Source: Sphingomonas sp. ERG5 (lineage in GTDB: Bacteria; Pseudomonadota; Alphaproteobacteria; Sphingomonadales; Sphingomonadaceae). From it: a stretch of 64,000 bases of DNA. The notes beneath the pieces are model-generated. The model saw only the letters and a list, made by a program, of their open reading frames with translations, was not told the DNA's origin and ran no database searches. Of the stretch, positions 35,941 to 45,872 are shown one piece after another (within the stretch, counting starts at the first letter, position 1; each line of letters starts with the position of its first letter). The translations under genes were made by a program, and so were the position numbers. The stretch spans positions 1-64,000 of the forward strand of contig NZ_JSXI01000024.1 of assembly GCF_000803065.1 (NCBI RefSeq), given 5' to 3'.

Positions 35941-37458
35941 TCAGGACGACGAAACGGAAAATGCCTCACGCCCAAAGGCGGCGGCCAGCGCCTTATGACG
36001 CCGTTCGACGGCTTCACCGTACAGGGAAGCGTCACCCGGCTCCAGATGCAATGCGAGCGTGGAGGGCCCGGCGAACAAGCGTGACCGCTGCAACGGACCG
36101 GCCAGCCCGCCACTCAGCCGCTGACCCAGCCGCATCGCGAGCCCCCAGGCGGTGGCGCGCTTCAGATCGGCTAGGGGCGCCAGATCGCCGATCGGTGCCG
36201 GCGTTTCAGTGCCGCCGCCAAGGCTGGTGAACAATGCCTGCGCCATCAAGGCGCGCCCGGGTGCGTCGATCGCGACCCAGTTGCCGTGCAGCGCGATTTC
36301 GACGCCGCGTTCGGCCCGGAACTCCGGATTGGCGCGCCAGCCAACATCGGCCAACTGGCAGGCAGCATGACGCAAGCGTGCCATGCCCGGGGAATCGTCA
36401 GCGAACAGTGGTGCGATCCAGCGATCGAGCAGGTCGCCATGTTCAGCGAAGCGCCCATGCCGACGCCCCTCGTCACGTGTGGCGACGATCAGCGGATCCT
36501 GCGCCCGAACGACTGGAGCAAGAGTGCTGTAGAGCAGCCCTTCGCGCAAACCGAAGGCGGAGACGATCGTCGTTTCGCTGCCGAGATATTTGAACAATGC
36601 CGACAGCAAGGCCGCGCCATCGCCCAGCGTCGCCGCGCGCCCCGACGAAAGCCCGGGAATGGCACGCAGCCGCCCCTTGGTGACATGACTGATCGTGCGA
36701 CTCATTCGCGCGACCGCGGCCGGCGCCATGGAATATTGGTGAATAATCGGCAGCGGATAATTGTTCAGATGCATGTCGAGCCGCGCCAGGGCACGCCAGG
36801 TGCCTCCGACGAGGTAAAGCGGCAGCCGCTCCCCCCGCCGTGCCCAACCGGCACTTTTCAACGCCTTGGCAATCTGGCGTTCCAGCGCGCCCTGCCCGCC
36901 CTTGATACGGATCGGGCCGACGCGCAGCACGCCGAAGGGAAAAGAAACGCGGTCGCGCACTTCGCCGCCCGACACGCGCACCAGTTCAAGGCTGCCACCG
37001 CCCAGATCGCCGACAATGCCATTGGCATCGGGGATCGCTGACAACACGCCCTGGCCCGCCGCCATCGCCTCCTGTTCACCCGACAGAAGTTCGACATCGA
37101 GCCCGAGCGATCGCGCAGTTTCAAGCAGGAGGTGACCATTGGAGGCTTCGCGGACCGCAGCGGTCGCAACCGTGCGCAGACGGGTGACTTCCATTTCGCG
37201 CGCGACCGCGGCGAAGCGAGCCAGCGCCTGACTTGCCTTGAGCAGTCCCTCGGGCGCGATCGCGCCAGTTTCCGACAGGCCCCGACCCAGTCCAGCCATG
37301 ACCTTTTCGTTGAACAATATGGCGGGCAACCGCTCCGGCCCCTGATAAATGACCAGACGGATCGAGTTGGAGCCGATATCGATGATCCCGGTACGTGGCT
37401 CCACCGATGGGTCGGCCCTAGGCTTACGAAACGACAAGGTCGGCATCGGTCGGGTCAA
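35941..37458 (-). CDS. ppx: Exopolyphosphatase / guanosine pentaphosphate phosphatase family (Ppx/GppA)
   Basis: 505 aa. Actin-like ATPase fold with phosphate loop IIDIGSNSIRLVIYQ, RTVATAAVREASNG, SGEQEAMAAGQGV and GIVGDLGGGSLELVRV; a C-terminal helical domain follows. It releases phosphate from polyphosphate ends or acts on pppGpp. Its start overlaps the ppk1 stop by four bases, pairing synthesis and breakdown of polyphosphate in one operon, a common arrangement. Which activity dominates is not visible. Confidence 0.93.
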   Translation of the reverse strand: MTRPMPTLSFRKPRADPSVEPRTGIIDIGSNSIRLVIYQGPERLPAILFNEKVMAGLGRGLSETGAIAPEGLLKASQALARFAAVAREMEVTRLRTVATAAVREASNGHLLLETARSLGLDVELLSGEQEAMAAGQGVLSAIPDANGIVGDLGGGSLELVRVSGGEVRDRVSFPFGVLRVGPIRIKGGQGALERQIAKALKSAGWARRGERLPLYLVGGTWRALARLDMHLNNYPLPIIHQYSMAPAAVARMSRTISHVTKGRLRAIPGLSSGRAATLGDGAALLSALFKYLGSETTIVSAFGLREGLLYSTLAPVVRAQDPLIVATRDEGRRHGRFAEHGDLLDRWIAPLFADDSPGMARLRHAACQLADVGWRANPEFRAERGVEIALHGNWVAIDAPGRALMAQALFTSLGGGTETPAPIGDLAPLADLKRATAWGLAMRLGQRLSGGLAGPLQRSRLFAGPSTLALHLEPGDASLYGEAVERRHKALAAAFGREAFSVSSS

Positions 37459-39632
37459 CGTCGGCGCCGCAATGAAAGTTTCGGCACCGATTCGCCGAGC
37501 CCAAGCGCCGCACCGCGTCCCGACAGCGACGGGTTGGTCATAAAATAGCGGTGCAGATTGAACGGGCGGTCCCCCGGATCGTCGCGAACGTAGCTGCCGT
37601 CCGCATGCAATTCCCAGCTTTGTTCATTGTCGATCAGATTGGCGACCATCACCTGGTCGAGGATTTGGTCATGAACCGTCGCATTCTCGATCGGCAGCAT
37701 ATACTCGACGCGCCGGTCGAAATTGCGCGGCATCCAGTCGGCCGAGGAAATGAACAGTTTCGCGCCGTCATTGGGCAGCGCCTTGCCGTTCCCGAACGCC
37801 CAGATACGGCTATGTTCCAGGAAACGCCCGATCACCGATTTGACCCGGATATGCTCCGACATGCCTGGTACGCCGGGACGCAGGCAGCAGATGCCGCGAA
37901 TGATCAGTTCGATCTCTACCCCGGCATTGCTGGCTTCGTACAGCTTCTCGATGATCGCGGGGTCGACCAGCGAGTTCATCTTCGCCCAGATCGCCGCCGC
38001 CTTGCCCGCGTTGGCGTTGGCGATTTCGGCATCGATCATCGCGACGAGATTGGGCCGTAAATCACGCGGTGAAAGGCTGATCAGTGCCATGTTCTGCGGC
38101 TCGACATAGCCGGTGACGTAATTGAACATCTGCGCCGCATCGCGCCCGAGACGCGGGTCGGCGGTGAAGAAGCTGAGATCAGTATAGATCTTCGCTGTGA
38201 CCGGATGATAATTGCCCGTGCCGAAGTGGCAATACGTACGGAACTGGCCCGCTTCGCGTCTCACCACCATCGATACTTTGGCGTGCGTCTTCCATTCCAT
38301 GAAGCCATAAACGACCTGAACGCCCGCGCGCTCCAGGGCGGAGGCCCAGACCAGATTTTGCTCTTCGTCGAAGCGTGCCTTGAGCTCGACCACGGCCGTG
38401 ACCGACTTGCCCGATTCGGCCGCCGCAATCAGTGCATTGATCACGGCGGGCTGCTTGCCCGCGCGGTACAATGTCTGCTTGATCGCCACCACGTCGGGGT
38501 CGGCCGCCGCCTGTTTCAGGAAAGCGAGCACCACCTCGAACGTCTCGTATGGATGGTGGACCACGATATCCTTGGACCGGATCGCCGCGAAGCAATCCCC
38601 ACCGAACTCGCGGATCCGCTCAGGGAAACGCGGACTATAGGGGGTGAATTTCAGATCGGGCCGATCCTCGTCAACGATCGCATCGAGGTCGTTGATGCCG
38701 AGGAACGTGCCCCCCTCGGTCACGAAGGAATCGCTACCGCCCAATTCATCGCGCAGTGCCGATGACAATCGCTCGGGCATACCCGATTCCAGCTCGAGCC
38801 TTATGACTCGCCCGCGCCGGCGCCGCTTGATCGCATTGGCAAAGTAACGGACGAGATCCTCGGCTTCTTCCTCGATCTCGATATCGCTGTCGCGCAGCAC
38901 GCGAAATTCGGCCGCGCCATGGACTTCATACCCCGGAAAGATCAACGCCGAGAAGCGCTTCACCAGTGATTCGATCGCGACATAGCGCGCACGGTCACCC
39001 GGCAACCGTACAAAACGCGCCATGGTCGCCGGGAGCATCACCAGTTCGCGGATCGGCTCATCATCGGACTCGCGGACCAGATCGAACATCACCGCCAGCC
39101 CCTTGTTGGGCATGAACGGGAAAGGGTGTGCCGGATCGAGCGCCTGCGGTGTCAGGATCGGGAAGATCTGTTCGCGGAAATGCGTTTCGAGCCATGCGAT
39201 ATCGGCGGCATCGACGGCGCCGTCGATCGTCTTCGACCCCAGTACTTCGACGCCGGTGTCGGCAAGCTGATGGCGTAAGTCGCGCCACACTTCGCGCTGG
39301 CTCTGCACCAGCGCATCCGCTTCCCCCACCACGGCCGCTAGTTGCTGCCCGGCGGTCATGCCGTCTGCGGAGCGGCGATCGACGTCCTGCGCCAACTGTC
39401 CCTTCAATCCGGCAACGCGGACCATGAAGAATTCGTCGAGGTTCGATCCCGAAATCGACAAGAAGCGCAGTCGCTCGAGCAGCGGATGTGCGGGATTGCA
39501 GGCTTCCTCCAGCACGCGCCGGTTGAAGGCCAGCCAGGAAAGCTCGCGATTGAAGTACCGCTCGCTATCGCCACCACCGGCAAAGGGATCGTCGTCGTCA
39601 TCGAGGCGCGCGATATGGGCGGGGCGGGTCAT
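37455..39632 (-). CDS. ppk1: Polyphosphate kinase 1
   Basis: Makes inorganic polyphosphate from ATP at the membrane. 725 aa: N-domain RYFNRELSWLAFNRRVLEEA, head domain, then catalytic domains with the phospho-histidine in GTGNYHPVTAKIYTDLSFF and a second His in SSADWMPRNFDRRVE region motifs. ATG 39632 begins MTRPAHIARLDDDDDP. It lies 44 bp after hdaA and overlaps ppx. An acidic stretch at the start (DDDDDPFAGGGDSE) may be flexible. Confidence 0.96.
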   Translation of the reverse strand: MTRPAHIARLDDDDDPFAGGGDSERYFNRELSWLAFNRRVLEEACNPAHPLLERLRFLSISGSNLDEFFMVRVAGLKGQLAQDVDRRSADGMTAGQQLAAVVGEADALVQSQREVWRDLRHQLADTGVEVLGSKTIDGAVDAADIAWLETHFREQIFPILTPQALDPAHPFPFMPNKGLAVMFDLVRESDDEPIRELVMLPATMARFVRLPGDRARYVAIESLVKRFSALIFPGYEVHGAAEFRVLRDSDIEIEEEAEDLVRYFANAIKRRRRGRVIRLELESGMPERLSSALRDELGGSDSFVTEGGTFLGINDLDAIVDEDRPDLKFTPYSPRFPERIREFGGDCFAAIRSKDIVVHHPYETFEVVLAFLKQAAADPDVVAIKQTLYRAGKQPAVINALIAAAESGKSVTAVVELKARFDEEQNLVWASALERAGVQVVYGFMEWKTHAKVSMVVRREAGQFRTYCHFGTGNYHPVTAKIYTDLSFFTADPRLGRDAAQMFNYVTGYVEPQNMALISLSPRDLRPNLVAMIDAEIANANAGKAAAIWAKMNSLVDPAIIEKLYEASNAGVEIELIIRGICCLRPGVPGMSEHIRVKSVIGRFLEHSRIWAFGNGKALPNDGAKLFISSADWMPRNFDRRVEYMLPIENATVHDQILDQVMVANLIDNEQSWELHADGSYVRDDPGDRPFNLHRYFMTNPSLSGRGAALGLGESVPKLSLRRRR

Positions 39633-39676
39633 GGGGGTTCTCGGCTGAATCGTTTGCGTCAGGGTTGTTCGGGTCG

Positions 39677-40312
39677 TCAGAGATCTTTGGGCGGCGATTC
39701 GGGCGCGTGATCGGTGATAAGCCCGATTTCCGACAAAGTCGCGCGTGCGAGCGGAATCGACAGGCGTTTTCGACGCTCCATCACTTCCTGGTCGAGCGCA
39801 TCGACCGCACGGAGCAAGGCGATATGGCTCCGCTCGACTCGCGCCAGCAGCCACTGGATCAAGTCCGGCCGGGCATCGAGACCGCGGCGCAGGAACATGC
39901 GTTCGAACAGGGCCTGCATCAGCACATCATCCGGCGCGCCGATCCTCGCGATCGGGCTTGCTGCAAGGCGCGAGCGAAGGTCGGCAAGCTTGACCGTCCA
40001 TTCGGGCGGTGCTGCATCCGCGACGATCACCAGCGGATGACGCGACTCCTGTGCTCGGTTCCAGGCGTGGAAAAGTGCCGTTTCGCTTTGGCGTTCGGCA
40101 TCGTCAATGATCGTCCCGCCGCTCTTCGCGGCAAAGATTCGCGCCAGCAGACTCCGGCCCGATTTGCGCGGACCGGTGAGGATCACTGACATGACCGGCC
40201 AGGACGCCCAGCGCTCCAGCTGTTGGACCGCACGGGAATTGGATTCGCTGACCAGGAACTCATCGTCGCGCGGGTCGGCTGGCCATTCGAACGGCAGCGC
40301 GATCTGGCTCAT
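39677..40312 (-). CDS. hdaA: DnaA regulatory inactivator homologue HdaA
   Basis: AAA+ protein that, with the sliding clamp, drives DnaA-ATP hydrolysis after initiation. 211 aa: the clamp-binding motif QIALPF is at residues 3-8, the Walker A equivalent is GPRKSGRS (Arg instead of Lys, as in E. coli Hda), and RMFLRRGLDARPDLIQWLLARV corresponds to the C-terminal AAA+ lid. It overlaps the preceding secreted-protein gene by four bases and precedes ppk1. Linkage to ppk1-ppx connects replication control with polyphosphate only by position. Confidence 0.9.
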   Translation of the reverse strand: MSQIALPFEWPADPRDDEFLVSESNSRAVQQLERWASWPVMSVILTGPRKSGRSLLARIFAAKSGGTIIDDAERQSETALFHAWNRAQESRHPLVIVADAAPPEWTVKLADLRSRLAASPIARIGAPDDVLMQALFERMFLRRGLDARPDLIQWLLARVERSHIALLRAVDALDQEVMERRKRLSIPLARATLSEIGLITDHAPESPPKDL

Positions 40313-41577
40313 CCGCTGGTCGCGTTGTCCGCCGGCGCCGGCGTGCCGCCCTGCGACGGTTGCCCTCCGCGCCGGATGCGCAACGTCGTGCCACTGCCCT
40401 GTACCTGCCAGCCACGCGACTCCAGTGCAGCGGAGAGCGCTGCGGGATCACCGTCATAACCGACCCGCATCACTGACACCCCACCCAGTGCGAGGCTGCT
40501 GGTCAGCGCCGTGCGGACGCCGGGAATATTGCGCATCGCGGCCTCGGTCGCCGCCACGGCGCCCGCCCCCGGCGTATCGAACTGGATCGACAGCGTCGAC
40601 CGCACGTCGCCAGTCGCGACCGGACCGGGTGTACCCGTGGCCGTTCCCAAATCCTCCGGCAGATCCTCGATCACCACCGGCGCGGCGGGCGGCGGGACAT
40701 AGGCGAGGCTGGAATCGGTTTCGAGCATGCCGGACTGCAGCGCCGACTGATAAGTTTCGTCGATGCGCTTCACCCCGGCATCGAGCAGTGCGTCGAGACC
40801 ATCGCTGCTACCGACGCGCAGCGAGAATTTGGCGATCAGACGATTGTCCGGGCCGTGGCGTGCCTCGAACACGCCGACTACCGGGCCACCCGGCCATTGG
40901 CGATAGAGCCTCACCACCGGCACAAGGATGTCGGAGGCGCCATATTGGTCGAGGATCGTGCGCCACCAGCCGCGTCCGGGCCGGCCGACCTGGCCGGCAT
41001 TAAGCAGCATCGCGTCCGGGCCAGTACCCGCCGGGCGAATATAGTCCACGGCGCTGTTACCGGTGCGATAGCGGCCCCAGGCCTCCTGCCAGTCGGTTTT
41101 CTGTTCGAACACCTGGCCGGTACCGCCGGACCATTGCAGCGGAATGACCAGCATTGGTGGCGATCGCGTCGCTTGCCCGGCGACCCCGAGCAATCCGCCG
41201 GCGCGAGCGCGACTGAACAACACGCCGAGTCGCGCGACATAGCGATTCGGGCCGATCTGCTCGTCCTCGATGACAATTCCCGACACCATTGCATCAAGCG
41301 TGCTGTCCGACACCCCGGCACCGCTGCTGCCGAGACGCTTGGCAAGCATTTCCCAGCCCTTGCGCTGAGCGATGCGCCAGCCGGCGAAGCGCGCTGCATC
41401 GGCGGTCTTGCCGGTCACGTCGACCTGGACACCGCTGACTTCAAAACTGCCCGATCCATCGGCCGACGTCATCGGTTGTTCGGGGCTGTCGGCCTGCGCC
41501 ACCACCATCCCGCCGGTCGCGACAAGCGCCAGTGCGAGAGCCATATAGGGTGGGCGAAGAAAGCGACGGACAAACAT
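40309..41577 (-). CDS. Conserved secreted protein, possibly DUF2066-like
   Basis: 422 aa from ATG 41577. A signal peptide (FLRPPYMALALALVATGGMV, cleavage near AQADS) is followed by a FEVSGVQVDVTGKTADAARFAGWRIAQ region, SDILVPVVRLYRQWPGGPVVG and a C-terminal part resembling a metal-associated fold (VRSTLSIQFDTPGAGAVAATE). This pattern resembles DUF2066 proteins but I am not certain. It is 60 bp from the divergent purM start and overlaps hdaA by four bases; a gene like this beside purMN is often seen in alphaproteobacteria. Function unknown. Confidence 0.82.
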   Translation of the reverse strand: MFVRRFLRPPYMALALALVATGGMVVAQADSPEQPMTSADGSGSFEVSGVQVDVTGKTADAARFAGWRIAQRKGWEMLAKRLGSSGAGVSDSTLDAMVSGIVIEDEQIGPNRYVARLGVLFSRARAGGLLGVAGQATRSPPMLVIPLQWSGGTGQVFEQKTDWQEAWGRYRTGNSAVDYIRPAGTGPDAMLLNAGQVGRPGRGWWRTILDQYGASDILVPVVRLYRQWPGGPVVGVFEARHGPDNRLIAKFSLRVGSSDGLDALLDAGVKRIDETYQSALQSGMLETDSSLAYVPPPAAPVVIEDLPEDLGTATGTPGPVATGDVRSTLSIQFDTPGAGAVAATEAAMRNIPGVRTALTSSLALGGVSVMRVGYDGDPAALSAALESRGWQVQGSGTTLRIRRGGQPSQGGTPAPADNATSG

Positions 41578-41637
41578 TGCGGTCCTTTTGGCGAAGCAAG
41601 CGTGGAAATCCAAGCGAGATATGGCTAGGCGGCGGTT

Positions 41638-42744
41638 ATGAGTGAAACCGAACCGGGTACTGCGCCCTATACTTACGCCCAGGCGGGCGTTTCGATCGCT
41701 GCCGGCAACGCGCTGGTGCGCGCGATCGGCCCGCTTGCCAAAGCCACGCGCCGCGCCGGGGCCGACGCGGATCTTGGCGGATTCGGCGGATTTTTCGACC
41801 TGAAGGCCGCCGGCTTCGTCGATCCGCTGCTGGTCGCGGCCAATGATGGCGTCGGCACCAAGCTGAAACTTGCGATCGAGCATGATCGCCATGACGGGGT
41901 CGGCATCGATCTGGTCGCGATGTGCGTCAATGATTTGATCGTCCAGGGCGCAGAGCCGCTATTCTTCCTCGACTATTATGCCACCGCCAAGCTGGACCCG
42001 GCGGTGGCCGAGCGCGTTGTCGGCTCGATCGCCAATGGTTGTCTCCAGGCCGGTTGTGCGCTGATCGGCGGCGAAACCGCGGAAATGCCCGGCATGTATG
42101 CGCCGGGTGACTATGATCTGGCCGGCTTTTGCGTCGGCGCGGTCGAGCGCGACCGGGTGCTGACAGGGCGCGAGATCGCTGCGGGCGATGTAATTCTCGG
42201 CCTCGCCTCATCGGGCGTGCATTCCAACGGCTTCTCGCTCGTGCGCCGGCTTGCGTCCGACAAGGGCTGGAAGCTCGACCGCCCAGCCCTGTTCGATCAG
42301 GAAACGTTGCTGATCGATGCGCTGATGGCGCCGACGCGGATTTATGTGAAGAGCTTGCTGCCCGTGCTGGCCGAGGGGCGGATCAAGGGGCTGGCGCATA
42401 TCACCGGCGGCGGGCTGCTGGAAAATGTACCGCGCGTCCTGCCCAAGGGTGCTCACGCGCGAATCGATGCCGATGCCTGGCCGCAGCCGCGGCTGATGGC
42501 ATTCCTGCAAGCGCAGGGCGCGATCGAGCCCGAGGAAATGTCGCGCACCTTCAATTGCGGGATCGGCATGGCGGTGGTCGTTGCGGCCGAAGAAGCCGCC
42601 GCCGTCAGGGCCGCACTGGAATCGGCCGGCGAGACCGTCTTTGCAGTCGGCCATATCGAAGCGGGCGAACGTGGTTGCACGGTCAGCGGCTCGATCGAAA
42701 CCTGGGGTGCACAGGCCGACTGGACGGCGACTCACCTTGGCTGA
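41638..42744 (+). CDS. purM: Phosphoribosylformylglycinamidine cyclo-ligase (AIR synthetase)
   Basis: Fifth step of de novo purine synthesis. 368 aa of the PurM fold: [50 protein letters not shown] ATP site (given here in outline), [26 protein letters not shown] and [13 protein letters not shown]. It is followed six bases later by purN, the pair being a classic operon, and is divergent from the secreted-protein/hdaA/ppk1 operon. Confidence 0.97.
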   Translation: MSETEPGTAPYTYAQAGVSIAAGNALVRAIGPLAKATRRAGADADLGGFGGFFDLKAAGFVDPLLVAANDGVGTKLKLAIEHDRHDGVGIDLVAMCVNDLIVQGAEPLFFLDYYATAKLDPAVAERVVGSIANGCLQAGCALIGGETAEMPGMYAPGDYDLAGFCVGAVERDRVLTGREIAAGDVILGLASSGVHSNGFSLVRRLASDKGWKLDRPALFDQETLLIDALMAPTRIYVKSLLPVLAEGRIKGLAHITGGGLLENVPRVLPKGAHARIDADAWPQPRLMAFLQAQGAIEPEEMSRTFNCGIGMAVVVAAEEAAAVRAALESAGETVFAVGHIEAGERGCTVSGSIETWGAQADWTATHLG

Positions 42745-42750
42745 TTTCCG

Positions 42751-43320
42751 ATGACGAGGAAGAAAGTCGGGATCCTGATTTCCGGGCGCGGATCGAATAT
42801 GATGGCGCTGGTCGAGGCATCACGGGCAACCGATAGCTCCTATGATGTCGCCCTCGTCGCGTCGGACAAGCCTGCCGCGCCCGGCCTGATCTGGGCGACC
42901 GAACATGACATTGCGACCTTCTCGCATTCGCCCAAGGGTATTCCGAAGGCGGAATATGAAGCTGTCATCGATGCCGCGCTGCGCGATGCCGGCGTCGAAT
43001 GCATCGCGCTCGCGGGCTATATGCGGTTGCTGTCCGACGATTTCGTTGCGCGCTGGCGCGGGCGCATCATCAACATCCACCCTTCGCTGCTGCCCAAATA
43101 CAAGGGCCTCGACACACATGCCCGGGCGATCGAAGCGGGCGATGCGGTGGCGGGATGCTCAGTGCATATCGTGACCGAGGAACTCGATGGCGGCGATGTG
43201 CTCGGCCAGGCGGAAGTGCCGATCCTTCCCGGCGACACTCCCGATACGCTCGCCGACCGCGTGCTCGCAGCGGAGCATCGCCTTTATCCGAAAGTTCTGG
43301 CACACTTCACCACGCGATGA
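42751..43320 (+). CDS. purN: Phosphoribosylglycinamide formyltransferase
   Basis: Transfers the formyl group from 10-formyl-THF to GAR, third step of purine synthesis. 189 aa with KVGILISGRGSNMMAL, GYMRLLSDDFVARW, the catalytic NIHPSLLPKYKGLDTHARAI (Asn, His) and a Ser-containing HIVTEELDGGDVLGQ with catalytic Asp. Its stop overlaps the ATG of the following MmcQ/YjbR gene (ATGA). Confidence 0.97.
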   Translation: MTRKKVGILISGRGSNMMALVEASRATDSSYDVALVASDKPAAPGLIWATEHDIATFSHSPKGIPKAEYEAVIDAALRDAGVECIALAGYMRLLSDDFVARWRGRIINIHPSLLPKYKGLDTHARAIEAGDAVAGCSVHIVTEELDGGDVLGQAEVPILPGDTPDTLADRVLAAEHRLYPKVLAHFTTR

Positions 43321-43694
43321 GTCCGGATCCAGAAACCGCCCTGGCCAAGGTGCGCGACGCAGCGCTATCGCTCCCGTCGACCTTTGAGAAATTATCGCAT
43401 GGCTCGCCCGGCTTCTTCATCGAGAAGGGCAAGGGCTTCGCCTATTTCTGGCATAATCACCATGGCGACGGCGAGACGGTGGCGATCGTCAAGACCAGCG
43501 GACGCGAGGAGCAGCAAATGCTGATCGAGGCCGATCCGGATTTTTATTACTCGCCGCCCTATCTGGGACCGTCGGGCTGGATTGCGATGCGGCTGGATGG
43601 ATCCGAGCTCGATTGGGACCGCGTTACCGACCGGATTGCGATGAGTTGGGAAATGGTCGCGCCGCGGCGATTGCTGGAGGCCGGTGGCCGATGA
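43317..43694 (+). CDS. MmcQ/YjbR-family DNA-binding-like protein
   Basis: 125 aa. The YjbR fold is recognisable by LPSTFEKLSHGSPGFFIEKGKGFAYFW, FYYSPPYLGPSGWIAMRLDG and DWDRVTDRIAMSWEMVAPRRLL. Structures of the family suggest a CyaY/DNA-binding-like fold but no confirmed activity. It overlaps purN upstream and the next gene downstream by four bases each, so all are in the purM transcript. Confidence 0.88.
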   Translation: MSPDPETALAKVRDAALSLPSTFEKLSHGSPGFFIEKGKGFAYFWHNHHGDGETVAIVKTSGREEQQMLIEADPDFYYSPPYLGPSGWIAMRLDGSELDWDRVTDRIAMSWEMVAPRRLLEAGGR

Positions 43695-44392
43695 CCGATG
43701 AACTGCCCCCTGCACCGGAAACACCGGCACAACCCGGCCCGACTTCGCCCCTCGCCCCACCTTCCCCCCCGTCGGTGGAAGACGCCGCGCAACAGGCGGT
43801 CGATCGCGCCGAAGCGGCAGCGACCCGGCGACGTTGGGTCACGCTGGCTGAACTGGTCGGTGTCGCCGGACTGGTCATCGCCGCGCTGGGCTTGTGGATG
43901 ACCTGGTCGGACCGGCGCGCTGACGATCAGGCGAAGCTAGTCGAAAAGGCGAGTGAAGCGAAAGTCCGTACGCTGGTGATCTTGAAAGGTGCCGCCGAAC
44001 GCGGTGGCGACCGCCTGAAACTGTCGGATGCCGCGCATGACATCCAGAATATCGATGTCAGCTTTCCTTCAGCGCTGGGCATTGCCGCGCAGAACAGCGT
44101 GCTGGAACCAAGGGTCGAGGCGAGCTGGTTCTCGGGTGCCCTGCTCGATCTGACCGATGATGGCCCGGACAATCAGCAAGGGCGCATGCCGGTGCTGATC
44201 ACCGCCAGCTATTGGGATGCCGATACCGAGCGCCGCGATACGGCGATCTATGATGTGATATGGAAGACCAACGGCCGCATGTTTCGCGGGCGCGCCCTCC
44301 ATCTCGAAGGCCTGATGCTGCGCGAGCGGGCGGGTTCCAAGGCGCGGCTCGATGCGATCTGGGCGCGCGAAAAGCCCAAACCAACCAAATAA
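43691..44392 (+). CDS. Hypothetical membrane-anchored protein
   Basis: 233 aa. A proline-rich N-terminus (PAPETPAQPGPTSPLAPPSP) precedes one membrane helix (LAELVGVAGLVIAALGLWMT, about residues 48-70) and a soluble C-terminal domain of about 160 residues (LKLSDAAHDIQNIDVSFPSA, TDGPDNQQGRMPVLITAS-type region). Topology is probably N-in with the domain in the periplasm. It overlaps the YjbR gene by four bases. I do not recognise a family. Confidence 0.82.
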   Translation: MTDELPPAPETPAQPGPTSPLAPPSPPSVEDAAQQAVDRAEAAATRRRWVTLAELVGVAGLVIAALGLWMTWSDRRADDQAKLVEKASEAKVRTLVILKGAAERGGDRLKLSDAAHDIQNIDVSFPSALGIAAQNSVLEPRVEASWFSGALLDLTDDGPDNQQGRMPVLITASYWDADTERRDTAIYDVIWKTNGRMFRGRALHLEGLMLRERAGSKARLDAIWAREKPKPTK

Positions 44393-44393
44393 C

Positions 44394-44912
44394 CTAAAGC
44401 GAAAGCGCGTAGATCGGGTCGTCGTGAACTTCGGCGCCGACCTCGAACTGACGCCTGCCGATTACCGTGAAGCCGTTGCGCCCGTAAAAGGCGCGGGCAC
44501 GCTCGTTATATTCCCAGACGCCAAGCAGCATGCGGCGATACCCCGATCTCACGGCATCTTCGCTGGCGCGCATCATCAATGCTGGGCCCACACCCGAACC
44601 ATGCGTCTGCTTCAGCGTGTAGATGCGGCGCAGCTCGATATCGCCGGGCCGCGGCTCGATCGGAAGGTCCGGCCTCGTCAGCACCGCATAGCCAACCGGC
44701 GCATGACCGGGCTCGACTTCGGCCAGTGTGAGGATCGTGCCAGGGTCGCGGGCCCAGGCGGCGAAGGTCTCGATCCCGTTATTCTTCAGGCAATGCGCGA
44801 GAAGATCGACGCTGTTCAGCACCATCGCATAGGTATCGAGAAATGCCGCATTGGCGACGAGCGACAGGGCGGCCGCATCATCCGGGCCGGCCTGTCGCAC
44901 GCGCCATTCCAT
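44394..44912 (-). CDS. GNAT-family N-acetyltransferase
   Basis: 172 aa from ATG 44912. GNAT signatures: VRQAGPDDAAALSLVANAAF at the start, IELRRIYTLKQTHGSGVGPALM (motif A, acetyl-CoA loop near THGSGVGPAL) and LLGVWEYNERARAFYGRNGF (motif B). The substrate is unknown; RimI-like protein or small-molecule acetylation are both possible. It lies one base after the ndk stop, in the ndk transcript, and its 3' end is one base from the end of the converging membrane-protein gene. Confidence 0.88.
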   Translation of the reverse strand: MEWRVRQAGPDDAAALSLVANAAFLDTYAMVLNSVDLLAHCLKNNGIETFAAWARDPGTILTLAEVEPGHAPVGYAVLTRPDLPIEPRPGDIELRRIYTLKQTHGSGVGPALMMRASEDAVRSGYRRMLLGVWEYNERARAFYGRNGFTVIGRRQFEVGAEVHDDPIYALSL

Positions 44913-44913
44913 A

Positions 44914-45336
44914 TCAGCCGACCAGTTCTTCCGGCTTGAAGAAATAGGCGATCTCGATCGCTGCATTCTCGTCGCTGTCCGAACCGTGGACGGAATTGGC
45001 TTCGATCGATTCGGCCAGTTCCTTGCGGATCGTACCGGCATCGGCATTGGCCGGGTTGGTCGCGCCCATGATATCGCGGTTGCGCTGTACGGCGTTCTCG
45101 CCTTCCAGCACCTGTACGACGACCGGGCCGGAGATCATGAAGCTGACCAAGTCGTTGAAGAAAGGACGCTCGCGGTGAACGCCGTAAAAGCCCTCGGCCT
45201 GGTCCTTGGTCATCTGGATACGCTTGGACGCGACGACGCGCAGGCCGGCTTCCTCCAGCATCTTGGTGACGGCACCTGTGATATTACGGCGGGTGGCGTC
45301 GGGCTTGATGATCGAAAACGTGCGGTTCGCGGCCAT
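44914..45336 (-). CDS. ndk: Nucleoside diphosphate kinase
   Basis: Balances NTP/NDP pools through a phosphohistidine. 140 aa: [17 protein letters not shown], the nucleotide-binding [18 protein letters not shown] and the active-site His in [21 protein letters not shown] precedes ATG 45336; longer in-frame openings are not needed. It is followed directly by the GNAT gene and preceded by holC on the same strand. Confidence 0.97.
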   Translation of the reverse strand: MAANRTFSIIKPDATRRNITGAVTKMLEEAGLRVVASKRIQMTKDQAEGFYGVHRERPFFNDLVSFMISGPVVVQVLEGENAVQRNRDIMGATNPANADAGTIRKELAESIEANSVHGSDSDENAAIEIAYFFKPEELVG

Positions 45337-45419
45337 GACCGTGAAGCTCCTATGTATAGAAATGGCGGAAAGTCGCGGTTCCCTAATCGGGGGCGTGCCG
45401 CAATGCAAGATAATCGCAG

Positions 45420-45872
45420 CTAAGCAGCCTGTTCCCAGCGGCCATTGTCGTTCTGTTTCCAGTAACGCCGCTCGATCCCGCCACGATCGGCCAGTGCTTT
45501 CCATGCAGTGCGTGCCTCAATGATGCGGTCAGCGTCAAAAAGGTGGAAGGCGCGGTCAAAGCCGAGCGCTTCCTCGCGCCACAGGCCATCGGCCAACGCG
45601 ACGTTACGCGCGGTATTTGCGGCATCGGCAGTTTCGGCGATCAACACGGGCTGCGCGGCATCGTCCCCCTCGCCCGCGCGGCCATGTGCGAGGAAGCTTT
45701 CGGTGCTGTAGCTCCACAGCAATGTATCGATCGCCGAACGCTGCCGCTCGCTTTCGGCAACGATCAGCAGCCGCCCGCCGCCCGACACTATCTTCTCCGC
45801 GATTTGCGGCAGGACGCGGTCGAGCGGCATGGTCGTCAAATGGTAGAAATCAACTTGCATCGATTCTGACAT
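45420..45872 (-). CDS. holC: DNA polymerase III subunit chi
   Basis: Clamp-loader accessory that binds single-strand-binding protein. 150 aa from ATG 45872, which overlaps the pepA stop (TGATG) and has GAGGG upstream; ATG 45860 (MQVDFYHL) is an alternative. Signatures are [41 protein letters not shown] and [14 protein letters not shown] at the end. pepA-holC adjacency is conserved across proteobacteria. Confidence 0.93.
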   Translation of the reverse strand: MSESMQVDFYHLTTMPLDRVLPQIAEKIVSGGGRLLIVAESERQRSAIDTLLWSYSTESFLAHGRAGEGDDAAQPVLIAETADAANTARNVALADGLWREEALGFDRAFHLFDADRIIEARTAWKALADRGGIERRYWKQNDNGRWEQAA

